The notes: generated from the sequence alone by a model not told the origin. 64,000 nt of DNA from Vibrio sp. Y2-5 (GCF_014596725.1 NZ_JACVEG010000007.1:353-64352), one strand, 5' to 3'. Shown: positions 1-10,268, counted from the stretch's first letter. Numbers and translations: made by a program.

Positions 1-54
1 TAATGCCAAAAATCAGCGCGTGTTGGGAGTTCGAATCTTTCCACCCCTACCATT
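1..54 (+). pseudogene. 3' part of a tRNA-Trp-like relic (copy 1)
   Basis: The segment holds the T-arm and acceptor 3' half of a tRNA-Trp-like sequence. GTGTTGGGAGTTCGAATC is followed by TTTCCACCCCTACCA, close to the 3' end known for enterobacterial and vibrio tRNA-Trp. The 5' part lies outside the window or is lost. The bases before the T-arm are the same anomalous insert seen in the next three copies, so this is probably also a relic. A terminator follows directly. Confidence 0.6.
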
Positions 55-61
55 GTAAGAA

Positions 62-88
62 GCCTCAGTCGAAAGACTGGGGCTTTTT
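62..88 (+). terminator. rho-independent terminator of repeat unit 1
   Basis: Stem GCCTCAGTC / GACTGGGGC with a GAAA loop, followed by TTTTTC. Confidence 0.85.
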
Positions 89-104
89 CACATCGGTCGC
101 TTGG

Positions 105-198
105 ATAGGTGTAGCGATACACAAATTGCAGAGCAGCGGATTCCGCCAATACCAAAGATCAGCGCGTGTTGGGAATTCGAATCTCTCTATCCCTATCA
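105..198 (+). pseudogene. tRNA-Trp-like relic (copy 2)
   Basis: The order of parts matches tRNA-Trp: a GGTGTAG 5' segment, AATTGCAGAGCAGCGG around the D-arm, then GTGTTGGGAATTCGAATCTC for the T-arm and a degraded acceptor ending ATCA. In place of a 7-base anticodon loop the sequence reads GCGGATTCCGC followed by about 18 extra bases, so no CCA anticodon can be displayed. The 5' and 3' acceptor strands pair poorly. I call it a non-functional or repurposed tRNA relic. Confidence 0.6.
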
Positions 199-207
199 TT
201 ATTAGAA

Positions 208-234
208 GCCTCAGTCGAAAGACTGGGGCTTTTT
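208..234 (+). terminator. rho-independent terminator of repeat unit 2
   Basis: Same hairpin as at 62-88 (GCCTCAGTC, GAAA, GACTGGGGC), followed by a T run. Confidence 0.85.
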
Positions 235-250
235 CACATCTGCCGTTTGG

Positions 251-344
251 ATAGGTGTAGCGACACACAATTGGCAGAGCAGCGGATTCTGCCAATACCA
301 AAGACCAGCACGTGTTGGGAGTTCGAATCTCTCCATCCTTGCCA
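251..344 (+). pseudogene. tRNA-Trp-like relic (copy 3)
   Basis: This copy has the best D-arm and 3' end: AATTGGCAGAGCAGCGG, then GTGTTGGGAGTTCGAATCTC, ending CCTTGCCA with an encoded CCA. The T-stem pairs (GGGAG with CTCTC, one G-U). The anticodon arm carries the same insert as copies 2 and 4, so the copies derive from one already damaged ancestor. Confidence 0.6.
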
Positions 345-353
345 TTATTAGAA

Positions 354-380
354 GCCTCAGTCGAAAGACTGGGGCTTTTT
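354..380 (+). terminator. rho-independent terminator of repeat unit 3
   Basis: Third copy of the GCCTCAGTC / GACTGGGGC hairpin with GAAA loop and T run. Confidence 0.85.
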
Positions 381-396
381 CACATCAGTCGTTTGG

Positions 397-488
397 CTAG
401 TTGTTGTAATGCACTATTGGCAGTGCAGCGGATTCCGCCAATACCAAAGACCAGCGCGTATTGGGAGTTCGAATCTCTCCCTATTGTT
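397..488 (+). pseudogene. tRNA-Trp-like relic (copy 4, most diverged)
   Basis: It keeps GCAGCGGATTCCGCC, the inserted CAATACCAAAGACCAG segment and the T-arm GGGAGTTCGAATCTCTCC. The 5' acceptor and D-arm have drifted, and the 3' end has lost CCA. It is followed by a different terminator at about 498-528. Confidence 0.55.
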
Positions 489-497
489 ATATTTATA

Positions 498-528
498 AGT
501 TTCAGCCTTATAGGTTGAAATTTAATAG
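498..528 (+). terminator. terminator-like hairpin closing the tRNA-relic array
   Basis: Stem TTTCAGCC / GGTTGAAA with loop TTAT, followed by TTTAAT. It sits where the other units have their terminator, but its sequence differs. Confidence 0.55.
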
Positions 529-667
529 TTAACACTTAGAAAAACATAGGATAAAACTTTGCATTTTAACTCAACGTCATTGTGAAATAAGGTTGCTAAA
601 TCACTTTCTTCTTCGATATAGATTTCGGTGATATTATCAACTTAATTGAGTTAAATAGAACGAAATA

Positions 668-1807
668 GTGATAAATACAGCTTCCGATTTAATTAATTTG
701 GCTAATGTACTTAACAACATTATCTGTAGTGTCGTTGGGTGCTTATTTCTATTTCAGATTCGCTCAGGGCTTTCTGGTTATCAACGCCGCTCAGCAACTT
801 ACTTTTTTTTATTCTTTTTCTTTTTCGGCTTTGCTTTTGCTTCTATGGCCATACGCGATTGGCTACCTGTAGGTTACTCCATTTTTTTTAATAACCTGCT
901 CTATATGGCTGTTGCATACTTACTCTTATTTGGTTCAATCAGTTGGTATCAGAGTAATGTTAAGCCTCTACTATGGAAATTCGCTATTGTACACGTGCTG
1001 TTCTATACCACTGCCCAGTACCTTATTTACCTATTCTGGCCTGCGAGTTTAGAGCTTCGAGTTCAATTGGCTTTTGCTAACTACGCGATAGTTTATTTAT
1101 CCACTTTTCTGGTTTGTTATGAGCATAGAGCCTCGAATGGTAGGGGTGAAAAGATGCTCGCTATTTCACCATTGATTTGCATTATGGCCGCGAGTTTTCC
1201 TACGATTGCTTTGTCTATCAGTGCAAAACCTGAATATTATCGTGTCGCTGTGGTTATTACCCAGAATATCGTTTGTTTCTTCTTACTGGGTTCGCTGCTT
1301 TCTCTGTTTCTGTTTAATAAAATAGATTGGCATTATCAGCGTTCGATTAGGGATGAGCTCACTGGGCTCTATAATAGGCGTTACATCAATGAAAAAATCT
1401 CACAACTATTAGATAAAACCGATGGTGTTATTGCCGTGGTAGATATCGATCACTTCAAAAAAGTAAATGATTTATATGGTCATGAAGTTGGCGATAATAC
1501 CCTAATAGCCGTTTCTAACATCCTTTCTTCATTTATTGGTTCTCAAGACCTCATTGGTCGCTATGGTGGTGAAGAATTCGTAATTTTTCTTTCTCAAAGA
1601 GACTCTAACAGTATCAAAACTCTCCTAGAATCTATGAGGCAAAGTGTCAAAATAAAAGCCGCCTCTGCGCTTCCTAGTCCTGTAACTGTGAGTATTGGCT
1701 ATAGTGTAGTTGGTGATAGCGATACGTTGGACAGTTCATTCATTAAAGCGGATTCAGCACTGTACATTGCTAAACGAAGTGGCAGAAATTGCATTGTAGA
1801 GAAGTAG
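668..1807 (+). CDS. membrane-bound diguanylate cyclase (GGDEF protein)
   Basis: Predicted to make cyclic di-GMP from two GTP at the inner membrane. The first ~220 residues are hydrophobic, with about six or seven membrane segments (including a run of Phe/Leu near residues 45-65), and form an unassigned sensor. The GGDEF domain begins at DELTGLYNRR near residue 227. The active loop reads RYGGEEF near residues 298-304, so the catalytic motif is intact. The RxxD inhibitory site is not kept (GSQD precedes LIGRYGGEEF), so product inhibition may be weak. The start is GTG and no strong ribosome site is seen. The gene stands alone between the tRNA-relic array and the multicopper oxidase. Confidence 0.9.
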   Translation: MINTASDLINLANVLNNIICSVVGCLFLFQIRSGLSGYQRRSATYFFLFFFFFGFAFASMAIRDWLPVGYSIFFNNLLYMAVAYLLLFGSISWYQSNVKPLLWKFAIVHVLFYTTAQYLIYLFWPASLELRVQLAFANYAIVYLSTFLVCYEHRASNGRGEKMLAISPLICIMAASFPTIALSISAKPEYYRVAVVITQNIVCFFLLGSLLSLFLFNKIDWHYQRSIRDELTGLYNRRYINEKISQLLDKTDGVIAVVDIDHFKKVNDLYGHEVGDNTLIAVSNILSSFIGSQDLIGRYGGEEFVIFLSQRDSNSIKTLLESMRQSVKIKAASALPSPVTVSIGYSVVGDSDTLDSSFIKADSALYIAKRSGRNCIVEK

Positions 1808-1915
1808 ATATTGAAAAACTGCTGGCTGTTCGCTTTTAAATTGGCACTCTTGTTTACATTTTGTTGAGAATAAGTTTTATTAACACTTTGTTGTGTAGCT
1901 TTACCTGAGGCAGAA

Positions 1916-3292
1916 ATGGATATTAGTCGCCGTCGCTTTCTTTCAATTAGTTCAGTTTTTGGGCTGTCGACGTTATTACCTGCTTGCTCGTTGATTCGGA
2001 CTGATCAGCAAAGATTTGTTTATGAACTTACCGCGGAAGCAGCTTCTGCTGAAATCGTTCCGGGCTATGTCACTACAGTTCTTGGTTTTAATAGTTCAAT
2101 ACCTGCTCCGACAATACGCTGTCGTCAGGGGGAAAAAGTGACCATTCGCTTTACCAATAAACTGGAAGAGCCGACCACAATCCATTGGCATGGCTTACGA
2201 ATTCCTATTGGTATGGATGGTGTTCCATTTCTAAGTCAGAAGCCAGTTATGCCCGGTGAAACTTTCGTTTACGAGTTCACTCCACCGGATGCGGGCACCT
2301 TCTGGTATCACCCTCATATGAACAGCGTAAAACAATTGGGTATGGGACTGGTTGGTCTTATTGTGGTTGAAGAGACTGAGTCCGTCTTGTTCGATGAAGA
2401 ACATGAGTTAGTTCTTAAACATTGGCATCTTGATAAGAAAGGTCAATGGAAGGAGTTGATGATTCCACGCTACAGCGCCCGAATGGGAACTCAGGGGGAG
2501 TGGGGAACGGTAAATGGTATTCATAACCCTAGTTACGATGTGAAACAAAATGCCAGCGTTCGATTAAGAATTGCTAATGTTGATAATACGATTACCTACC
2601 CAATTGCTGTGGAAGGTGCTGAAGTTTGGGTTGTGGCCATTGACGGAAACCCGATTAAAACGCCTTATCCGCTAACAGAGCATAAGATTGGACCGGGAAT
2701 GAGAGTGGACATCGCTTTTATTGCGCCGAAGGCTGGAAGTGTGGTTTACGTGCGCCAGATGAAAGGAAAATTCCCGTTCCCACTGTGCGAATTTAAATGC
2801 CAGCAATCAAAGCTACCCGAAGACACCGAGATCCCAGCTTTGCCTCTGAATCCAATTCCTAAGATAGATTTAGCTAATGCTCAATCTATAGACTTCGTTT
2901 TTGAGTGGGAAGGGGCTGTTTCTCCTGCTGATGCAAGTGGACATGCCGTACCTAATTTTTGGCTGATGAACAAGCGGGCTTGGGAAGGGATGAGTGCCAA
3001 TAATATTCCCGCTCCGCTCGCTAAGTTAGAACGCGGCAAAACGTACATTTTTAATCTTAAAAATGTCACGCAGTATCACCATCCAATTCACTTACATGGA
3101 CATACGTTTACCGTGTTAGAGTTGGATGGCAAACCTGTTGAGACTCCTTTTCATACAGACACCGTACTGCTTGGAAAAAATGGTTCAGCGAAGGCGGCAT
3201 TCGTTGCGGATAATCCAGGACGCTGGATGTATCACTGTCATGTAATTGAACACATGAAAACAGGTTTGATGGGATACATTGAAGTTGCTTAA
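1916..3292 (+). CDS. Tat-exported multicopper oxidase
   Basis: A 458-residue three-domain laccase/CueO-like enzyme, likely oxidising Cu(I) or phenolic substrates in the periplasm. The N-terminus has a twin-arginine motif (SRRRFLSIS) and then LLPAC, which could be a weak lipobox. Copper ligands are visible: HWHG near residue 90, HPH near 132, HPIHLHGH near 389 and the HCHxxxH block near 440. Five residues after the last His the axial position of the type 1 copper is Leu, as in high-potential laccases; CueO has Met there. It lacks the Met-rich insert of CueO. It ends 139 bases before crcB and is probably a separate unit. The exact substrate cannot be read from sequence. Confidence 0.88.
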   Translation: MDISRRRFLSISSVFGLSTLLPACSLIRTDQQRFVYELTAEAASAEIVPGYVTTVLGFNSSIPAPTIRCRQGEKVTIRFTNKLEEPTTIHWHGLRIPIGMDGVPFLSQKPVMPGETFVYEFTPPDAGTFWYHPHMNSVKQLGMGLVGLIVVEETESVLFDEEHELVLKHWHLDKKGQWKELMIPRYSARMGTQGEWGTVNGIHNPSYDVKQNASVRLRIANVDNTITYPIAVEGAEVWVVAIDGNPIKTPYPLTEHKIGPGMRVDIAFIAPKAGSVVYVRQMKGKFPFPLCEFKCQQSKLPEDTEIPALPLNPIPKIDLANAQSIDFVFEWEGAVSPADASGHAVPNFWLMNKRAWEGMSANNIPAPLAKLERGKTYIFNLKNVTQYHHPIHLHGHTFTVLELDGKPVETPFHTDTVLLGKNGSAKAAFVADNPGRWMYHCHVIEHMKTGLMGYIEVA

Positions 3293-3430
3293 AGTGACTC
3301 CTGTAACTTTTTAAAACTAATCAGTTATAGAGGGTAATTCCTCTTATTATGAGAACATTATTTTCATCATTTTTGCCTCTTTTGTGCTCAATAAATCAGT
3401 ACAATGGCTGAAATGATTTTTGGAGGGTAC

Positions 3431-3814
3431 ATGGGGCAATTTTCAATTTTGGGTCTTATTGCGATAGGTGGTGCGATCGGTGCGTGTTCTCGATACTTAG
3501 TATCAGAAATGTGTGTCAGCTTATTCGGCCGATCTTTCCCATATGGTACGTTAACCGTTAACGTGCTCGGCTCATTTATTATGGGATTATTGATCGCTGC
3601 AGTAGAGAATGAGTGGCTAGCTCCTTATCCTTGGAGACAAATTATCGGTTTAGGATTCCTTGGAGCACTGACTACGTTCTCAACTTTCTCAATGGATAAC
3701 GTACTTCTTATGCAGCAAGGTGCTTTTGTTAAGGTTGGGTTTAACGTGCTACTAAACGTGTTGTTAAGCATCTCCGCAGCATGGCTAGCTTATCAATGGT
3801 TAATAAAAGGTTGA
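3431..3814 (+). CDS. crcB: fluoride channel CrcB/FluC
   Basis: A 127-residue, four-helix membrane protein that forms dual-topology dimers exporting fluoride. Family signatures include GGAIGACSRY near the start, TLTVNVLGSF in the second helix and GALTTFSTFS in the third. I start at 3431 because GGAGG lies six bases upstream and the length then matches the family. An in-frame ATG at 3404 would add nine residues without a ribosome site. No fluoride riboswitch was recognised upstream; there is only a small GAGGGTAATTCCTC hairpin. Confidence 0.92.
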   Translation: MGQFSILGLIAIGGAIGACSRYLVSEMCVSLFGRSFPYGTLTVNVLGSFIMGLLIAAVENEWLAPYPWRQIIGLGFLGALTTFSTFSMDNVLLMQQGAFVKVGFNVLLNVLLSISAAWLAYQWLIKG

Positions 3815-3835
3815 TTAAAAACTCTACTTTTGTTC

Positions 3836-3864
3836 TTGGTTAACTAAGTTTCTTTATCTATAAT
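3836..3864 (+). promoter_or_regulatory. sigma-70 promoter of the thi operon
   Basis: TTGGTT at 3836-3841 and a perfect TATAAT at 3859-3864 are separated by 17 bases. Transcription would start near 3871, right at the first base of the TPP riboswitch. Confidence 0.8.
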
Positions 3865-3871
3865 CGTTTCA

Positions 3872-3955
3872 CTTGTCGGAGTGCCATAAGGCTGAGACCG
3901 TTTATTCGGGATCCGTTGAACCTGATCTGGTTAATACCAGCGAAGGGAACAAGAG
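3872..3955 (+). promoter_or_regulatory. TPP riboswitch (THI element)
   Basis: The conserved blocks of the thiamine pyrophosphate aptamer are present in order: CGGAGTGCC, GGCTGAGA, then GATCCGTTGAACCTGATC, GGTTAATACCAGCG and AAGGGAACAAG. It lies 120 bases before thiC. No strong terminator with a T run follows, so control of translation at the thiC ribosome site (AAGGA near 4064) is more likely than attenuation; this last point is inference. Confidence 0.97.
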
Positions 3956-3999
3956 AAGACCCTCTTTCTAGATTGGCTGGCGACAAGCCCCAAACCTAA

Positions 4000-6042
<2,043 letters not shown>

Positions 6043-6045
6043 CTT

Positions 6046-7248
6046 GTGAAGATACTTATCCCATCTCATTGCCTTGAGTTTACGGGAGAAGTTCAACAAG
6101 TTTTGCTGCTCGCAGCTGAGCAGGGTTTCAATATCAGTCACATTGAGTTGGGTGTAAACCCGACCCAATGTATTGAACTTGTTGATACAGAGACTTCTCG
6201 TTTATACAGCAATTTATTTGAATCAAGTGGCGACGGTGATCTAGAGAGAGAACTGATGTTCCTCTACGGGGGGCAACCTCAAGAGATCTGTCTACCTAAT
6301 GTTGTTCAAATTGGCGTTTCTTATGATGAACGTCTGGTCGATAGCTGGCTTCATTTAGATGAAACAACGCTCTTGATTCATACTCAGACCTTATCTTTGA
6401 ATCAATCTTGGCGTCATTTTGCCTGGGTTGTAGCCTCTCTGGCTCTCGATTTTCCTCTGGAAGATGCCCTTGTTTTGAGTCGGGCTGCAATGAATGTTTC
6501 ACGTGAAACATGGCCGACACAATTCCAACATTTTCCGTTTATTGAGCAACCTGCAGTTTCTATTACTCAAACAGGTTTCACCACTCTAAGTAAACACTCA
6601 TTGGGTCTATACCCAGTCGTTGACGATGTTGAATGGATTGAAAGATTGCTCAAGTTAGGAATTAATACCATACAACTACGGATTAAAGATCCGAACAAGA
6701 CAAGCTTAGAACAACAAATTGTTAAAGCCATTCTACTGGGTCGAGAACACAAGGCACAGGTGTTTATTAATGACCATTGGCAGTTGGCATTGAAACATAA
6801 CGCCTTCGGTATTCACCTTGGTCAAGAAGACGTACTAGACGCGGATTTGGAGCTTATCGCAGATAGTGGAATGGCGTTGGGTTTATCCACTCATGGCTAT
6901 TTTGAGTTGTTACGTATCCATCAGCTATCACCGAGCTACATCGCCCTCGGACATATATTTCCTACCACTACGAAACAAATGCCATCGAAACCACAAGGCT
7001 TAGTACGATTAGGTCTTTATCAAAAGCTGCTTGATAGTATGCCTTATGGTAAATCCATCGGAGTACCAAGCGTTGCGATTGGAGGCATTGACTTAGACAA
7101 TATTCAGCAAGTGCGCGAGCAGGGTGTTTCAAGCGTTGCTGTGGTTAGAGCGATTACCGAAGCAAAAAATGTCGAAGCGAACGTAAGAGAGTTGCAGTCC
7201 AGATTTAATCGTACGGTGAATAAACAGGAGGTGTTCGATGCTATCTGA
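6046..7248 (+). CDS. thiE: thiamine-phosphate synthase ThiE with an N-terminal ThiD-like relic domain
   Basis: The C-terminal half (from about residue 180) is ThiE, which joins HMP-PP and thiazole phosphate: INTIQLRIKD, FINDHWQLAL, GIHLGQEDV, GLSTHGYFEL, YIALGHIFPT and AIGGID are recognisable. About 180 residues precede it. Their last part (FAWVVASLALDFPLEDALVLSRAAM) resembles the C-terminal helices of HMP-phosphate kinase ThiD, but no ThiD substrate or ATP loops are visible. I infer a decayed ThiD-ThiE fusion. The GTG start at 6046 has GGAGG twelve bases upstream. The 3' end overlaps thiF by 11 bases. A parS palindrome lies inside the gene at 6495. Confidence 0.9.
   Translation: MKILIPSHCLEFTGEVQQVLLLAAEQGFNISHIELGVNPTQCIELVDTETSRLYSNLFESSGDGDLERELMFLYGGQPQEICLPNVVQIGVSYDERLVDSWLHLDETTLLIHTQTLSLNQSWRHFAWVVASLALDFPLEDALVLSRAAMNVSRETWPTQFQHFPFIEQPAVSITQTGFTTLSKHSLGLYPVVDDVEWIERLLKLGINTIQLRIKDPNKTSLEQQIVKAILLGREHKAQVFINDHWQLALKHNAFGIHLGQEDVLDADLELIADSGMALGLSTHGYFELLRIHQLSPSYIALGHIFPTTTKQMPSKPQGLVRLGLYQKLLDSMPYGKSIGVPSVAIGGIDLDNIQQVREQGVSSVAVVRAITEAKNVEANVRELQSRFNRTVNKQEVFDAI
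6495..6510. other. parS centromere site 1 (inside thiE)
   Basis: TGTTTCACGTGAAACA, a perfect 16-bp palindrome identical to the canonical chromosomal parS bound by ParB. It is embedded in the ThiE coding sequence, where it encodes part of NVSRETW. Confidence 0.9.
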
Positions 7249-8041
7249 TGATGCCTTTTTACGATATCAACGCCAAGTATGCTTACCTGAGATAGGTGAA
7301 TCAGGGCAACAAAAACTGTGTGACTCTTCTGTACTTATCATAGGTTGTGGGGGCTTAGGTAACTCAGCTGCTCTGTACTTGGCTGCTGCAGGAGTTGGAA
7401 AGCTGGTTCTTTGTGATGATGATGAGGTCGAAGTTTCGAACTTGTCTCGTCAAATTGCATTCCGTAACCAGCATGTATCAACACCAAAAGTAGATGCTTT
7501 GGCGCAGGAGTTACGAGAATTAAATCCAGAGTGCCATGTTCGAACAGTGTGTCGACGAGTTGATATCAATCTGCTGCCTTTGGAAGTTTCCATGGCGGAT
7601 GTGGTTTTAGATTGTTCGGATAATCTAGAGACTCGACATCTCGTAAATCAGGTGTGCTTTGAGTGTCAGGTTTCACTTATATCCGGTGCCGCAATTGGTT
7701 GGAGAGGTCAGGTTATCGCTTTTGATTTTACCGCACCAAACAAAGTAACTGGCTGTTATGCCTGTATGGTGCCTCGCGACGATACCAATCAACTGGGGAA
7801 ATGTAGTGACCATGGGATTATCGGTCCGGTGGTAGGAACGATTGGCAATCTACAAGCCTTGTTAGCCATTCAATATTTGGCTGATTTGCCTGAGTTTAAA
7901 ACTCATCAGTTAATGACATTCGACGCTAAATACCTAGATTGGCAAAAGTGGCAGTTGATGGCTGATCCTGATTGTGAAATCTGCGCAGCCAAAGAAGGCA
8001 ATACTAACAATAACGAGGGGGTGGTATGTCCATCACTGTAA
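7238..8041 (+). CDS. thiF: ThiS adenylyltransferase ThiF
   Basis: An E1-like enzyme that adenylates the C-terminal glycine of ThiS so that sulphur can be loaded for thiazole synthesis. The Rossmann motif IIGCGGLGNSAALYL lies near residues 33-47, the DDDEVEVSNLSRQ block near 60-72, and zinc-type cysteine pairs appear as CYAC and CEIC near the end. Its length (267 residues) is typical of this subfamily. The start at 7238 overlaps thiE and has CAGGAGG upstream. The 3' end overlaps thiS by 16 bases, suggesting translational coupling. Confidence 0.95.
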   Translation: MLSDDAFLRYQRQVCLPEIGESGQQKLCDSSVLIIGCGGLGNSAALYLAAAGVGKLVLCDDDEVEVSNLSRQIAFRNQHVSTPKVDALAQELRELNPECHVRTVCRRVDINLLPLEVSMADVVLDCSDNLETRHLVNQVCFECQVSLISGAAIGWRGQVIAFDFTAPNKVTGCYACMVPRDDTNQLGKCSDHGIIGPVVGTIGNLQALLAIQYLADLPEFKTHQLMTFDAKYLDWQKWQLMADPDCEICAAKEGNTNNNEGVVCPSL

Positions 8042-8232
8042 CCGTTAATGGCGTTGTTCAACAGATCAATCAGCAAACCACACTTACTTCTTTGCAACAG
8101 CAATTAGATTTACCTACTGTTGGTTGCGTCTTTGCCATCAATGATCAAATTATCCCTAAAGGCTTGTGGTCATCTCAGGTGCTCAATGAAGGGGACAGAA
8201 TCTCTCTTTTTCAAGCGATAGCAGGAGGCTAA
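8026..8232 (+). CDS. thiS: sulphur carrier protein ThiS
   Basis: A 68-residue ubiquitin-like protein ending in the required Gly-Gly (QAIAGG). ThiF activates it, and as a thiocarboxylate it donates sulphur to ThiG. VTVNG at the start and [13 protein letters not shown] at the end fit the family. The gene overlaps thiF and is followed by thiG after four bases. Confidence 0.95.
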   Translation: MSITVTVNGVVQQINQQTTLTSLQQQLDLPTVGCVFAINDQIIPKGLWSSQVLNEGDRISLFQAIAGG

Positions 8233-8236
8233 CGTT

Positions 8237-9034
8237 ATGTCGAATAACAGTCTTTCAGGTCAAAATTTACTAACCATTGCGGATAAAACATTTCGCTCAA
8301 GACTACTTACCGGTACTGGCAAGTTTTCCAACCGCCATACAATGACGAATGCTATTCAAGCTTGTGAATCTGAATTGGTCACAATGGCTCTTAAGCGAGT
8401 AAACCTTGATACCCGTGATGATGATATTCTGTCACCGTTAATAGAAGCTGGAGTGAATTTATTGCCAAACACGTCTGGTGCAAAGTCAGCAAAAGACGCC
8501 ATTTTTGCGGCGCATTTAGCTCGTGAAGCCCTTGGTACAAATTGGCTTAAATTGGAAATTCATCCTGATCCCAAATACCTGATGCCAGACCCAATAGAAA
8601 CGTTGTTGGCTGCTGAGCAGCTAGTTAAGGATGGTTTTATCGTATTGCCATACTGTCATGCGGATCCTGTTCTGTGTAAAAGATTGGAAGAGGTTGGCTG
8701 TGCTGCTGTTATGCCGTTGGGAGCGCCTATCGGTACCAACAAGGGATTGGTATCCCGTGAATTCCTAGAAATTATCATCGACCAGGCGAATGTTCCTGTA
8801 ATTGTAGATGCTGGAATTGGCGCACCGTCAGACGCTGCATTAGCTATGGAACTAGGGGCGGACGCTGTATTGGTAAATACCGCAATTGCTACTGCGGGTG
8901 ATCCGATTGCCATGGCCAAAGCATTTAAACTTGCGGTGGAGGCGGGGCGAATTGCTTTTGAAAGTGGATTGGCTGGTCAGGTAAATCACGCTGTAGCGTC
9001 AAGTCCGTTTACCGAGTTTCTGGGAGGCGCATGA
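8237..9034 (+). CDS. thiG: thiazole synthase ThiG
   Basis: Forms the thiazole phosphate ring from deoxyxylulose phosphate, dehydroglycine and ThiS-thiocarboxylate. TIM-barrel family segments are clear: [79 protein letters not shown]. At 265 residues it has the usual length. The last four bases overlap the thiH start. Confidence 0.96.
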   Translation: MSNNSLSGQNLLTIADKTFRSRLLTGTGKFSNRHTMTNAIQACESELVTMALKRVNLDTRDDDILSPLIEAGVNLLPNTSGAKSAKDAIFAAHLAREALGTNWLKLEIHPDPKYLMPDPIETLLAAEQLVKDGFIVLPYCHADPVLCKRLEEVGCAAVMPLGAPIGTNKGLVSREFLEIIIDQANVPVIVDAGIGAPSDAALAMELGADAVLVNTAIATAGDPIAMAKAFKLAVEAGRIAFESGLAGQVNHAVASSPFTEFLGGA

Positions 9035-10146
9035 TGAGCTTTCTGGAACAATTTAAACGACTTGACTGGGACGACATTAAGCTTTCTATATACAGTAAAA
9101 CTTCTCAGGATGTCGAACTGGCGTTAAGCAAGTCAAAGCGAAATCTTGAAGATTTTAAAGCGCTAATCTCACCTGCTGCAGAACCATACTTAGAGCAAAT
9201 GGCACAACAGTCTTACCTCAAAACTCGCCAGCGTTTTGGTAATACGATGTCTTTCTATGTTCCGCTCTATCTATCAAATTTGTGTTCCAACGATTGCACT
9301 TATTGTGGATTTTCGATGGGCAATCGCATCAAACGTAAAACCTTAACTGATGATGAGATAGAGGCTGAAGTAGAAGCGATTAAGAAAATGGGCTTTGATA
9401 GTGTTCTTCTTGTCACTGGCGAACATGAAACCAAAGTCGGAATGGATTATTTTCGAAGAACTGTTCCTCTGATTAAGTCTTCATTTAATTATCTGGCGAT
9501 GGAAGTTCAGCCTCTAGAGCAAGCGGAGTATGCGGAACTAAAAACGTTAGGTTTAGATGCAGTCATGGTTTATCAAGAGACCTATCATCCGTCGACTTAT
9601 AGTAAGCATCATTTACGTGGTAAGAAGATGGACTTTCAATATCGCTTAGACACACCGGAACGGTTAGCAAAAGCGGGTATCGATAAAATTGGGCTAGGGG
9701 CGTTGATTGGTTTGGAAGATTGGCGAGCTGACTGCTTCCATGTAGCCGCGCATATCGATTATCTGGAAAAAACGTATTGGCAAAGCCGATACTCGATTTC
9801 CTTTCCACGATTAAGACCGTGTGCGGGAGCCATGCAACCCAAAACTGTCATGAGTGATAAGCAGCTTGTACAGCTCATTTGTGCTTATCGCCTATGGAAT
9901 GGAGAAGTAGAACTTTCTCTATCGACACGCGAGTCTGCGAGTTTCAGAGATAACGTTTCAGTGCTCGGTATCACCAGCATTTCTGCAGCTTCAAAAACTC
10001 AACCTGGGGGGTATGCAAATTCAAATGTTGAGCTAGAGCAGTTTGCAATTAGTGATGAACGTTCTGCAAATGATGTTGCATTGGCGATGAAGAGCAGAGG
10101 GCTAGAAGCTGTGTGGCAAGATTGGCATTTTGCCTATTCTGGCTAA
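9031..10146 (+). CDS. thiH: 2-iminoacetate synthase ThiH
   Basis: A radical SAM enzyme that cleaves tyrosine to supply dehydroglycine to ThiG; its presence fits an anaerobe-capable bacterium (aerobes such as Bacillus use ThiO). The cluster motif is [10 protein letters not shown] near residue 85. Other family features are [33 protein letters not shown] and the C-terminal [11 protein letters not shown]. It is the last gene of the operon and overlaps thiG by four bases. A parS site and a bidirectional terminator follow. Confidence 0.96.
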   Translation: MMSFLEQFKRLDWDDIKLSIYSKTSQDVELALSKSKRNLEDFKALISPAAEPYLEQMAQQSYLKTRQRFGNTMSFYVPLYLSNLCSNDCTYCGFSMGNRIKRKTLTDDEIEAEVEAIKKMGFDSVLLVTGEHETKVGMDYFRRTVPLIKSSFNYLAMEVQPLEQAEYAELKTLGLDAVMVYQETYHPSTYSKHHLRGKKMDFQYRLDTPERLAKAGIDKIGLGALIGLEDWRADCFHVAAHIDYLEKTYWQSRYSISFPRLRPCAGAMQPKTVMSDKQLVQLICAYRLWNGEVELSLSTRESASFRDNVSVLGITSISAASKTQPGGYANSNVELEQFAISDERSANDVALAMKSRGLEAVWQDWHFAYSG

Positions 10147-10199
10147 AAGCACCTGCCAACTATTCGAATTAAGATAAAGATACGAATAGTGATTAAAAA

Positions 10200-10215
10200 T
10201 GTTTCACGTGAAACA
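10200..10215. other. parS centromere site 2 (intergenic)
   Basis: A second perfect TGTTTCACGTGAAACA, lying between thiH and the convergent pepP-like gene and directly beside their shared terminator. Confidence 0.92.
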
Positions 10216-10216
10216 T

Positions 10217-10253
10217 AAAAATCCCTTAGTGATTCCTCACTAAGGGATTTTTA
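10217..10253. terminator. bidirectional terminator between thiH and the pepP-like gene
   Basis: AAAAATCCCTTAGTG / CTCACTAAGGGATTTTT forms a long stem with a short loop. A T run is present on both strands, fitting convergent genes. Confidence 0.9.
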
Positions 10254-10268
10254 TAGGTAAGCGAATGA

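Larger units (their letters stand above)
1..488 (+). repeat. 146-bp tandem repeat array of tRNA-Trp-like units with terminators
   Basis: Three identical terminator hairpins start at 62, 208 and 354, giving an exact period of 146 bp. Each unit is a broken tRNA-Trp-like sequence followed by a rho-independent terminator. A fourth, more diverged unit ends in a different hairpin. The array looks like repeated duplication of the end of a tRNA operon. In related bacteria tRNA-Asp and tRNA-Trp follow an rRNA operon, so an rrn operon may lie just left of the window; this is inference. The reading frames across the array are not credible genes. Confidence 0.75.

Noticed and set aside
3..518. Several overlapping open frames of 60-83 codons at the left edge.
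   Set aside because: They lie within the tRNA-relic tandem array and repeat with it; open frames here are a by-product of the repeat.
1095..1105. TTATCCACT in the diguanylate cyclase gene (and another near 6883 in thiE) as DnaA boxes.
   Set aside because: Isolated one-mismatch matches inside coding sequence are expected by chance.
3293..3430. Fluoride riboswitch before crcB.
   Set aside because: None of the conserved blocks could be found; only a short hairpin is present.
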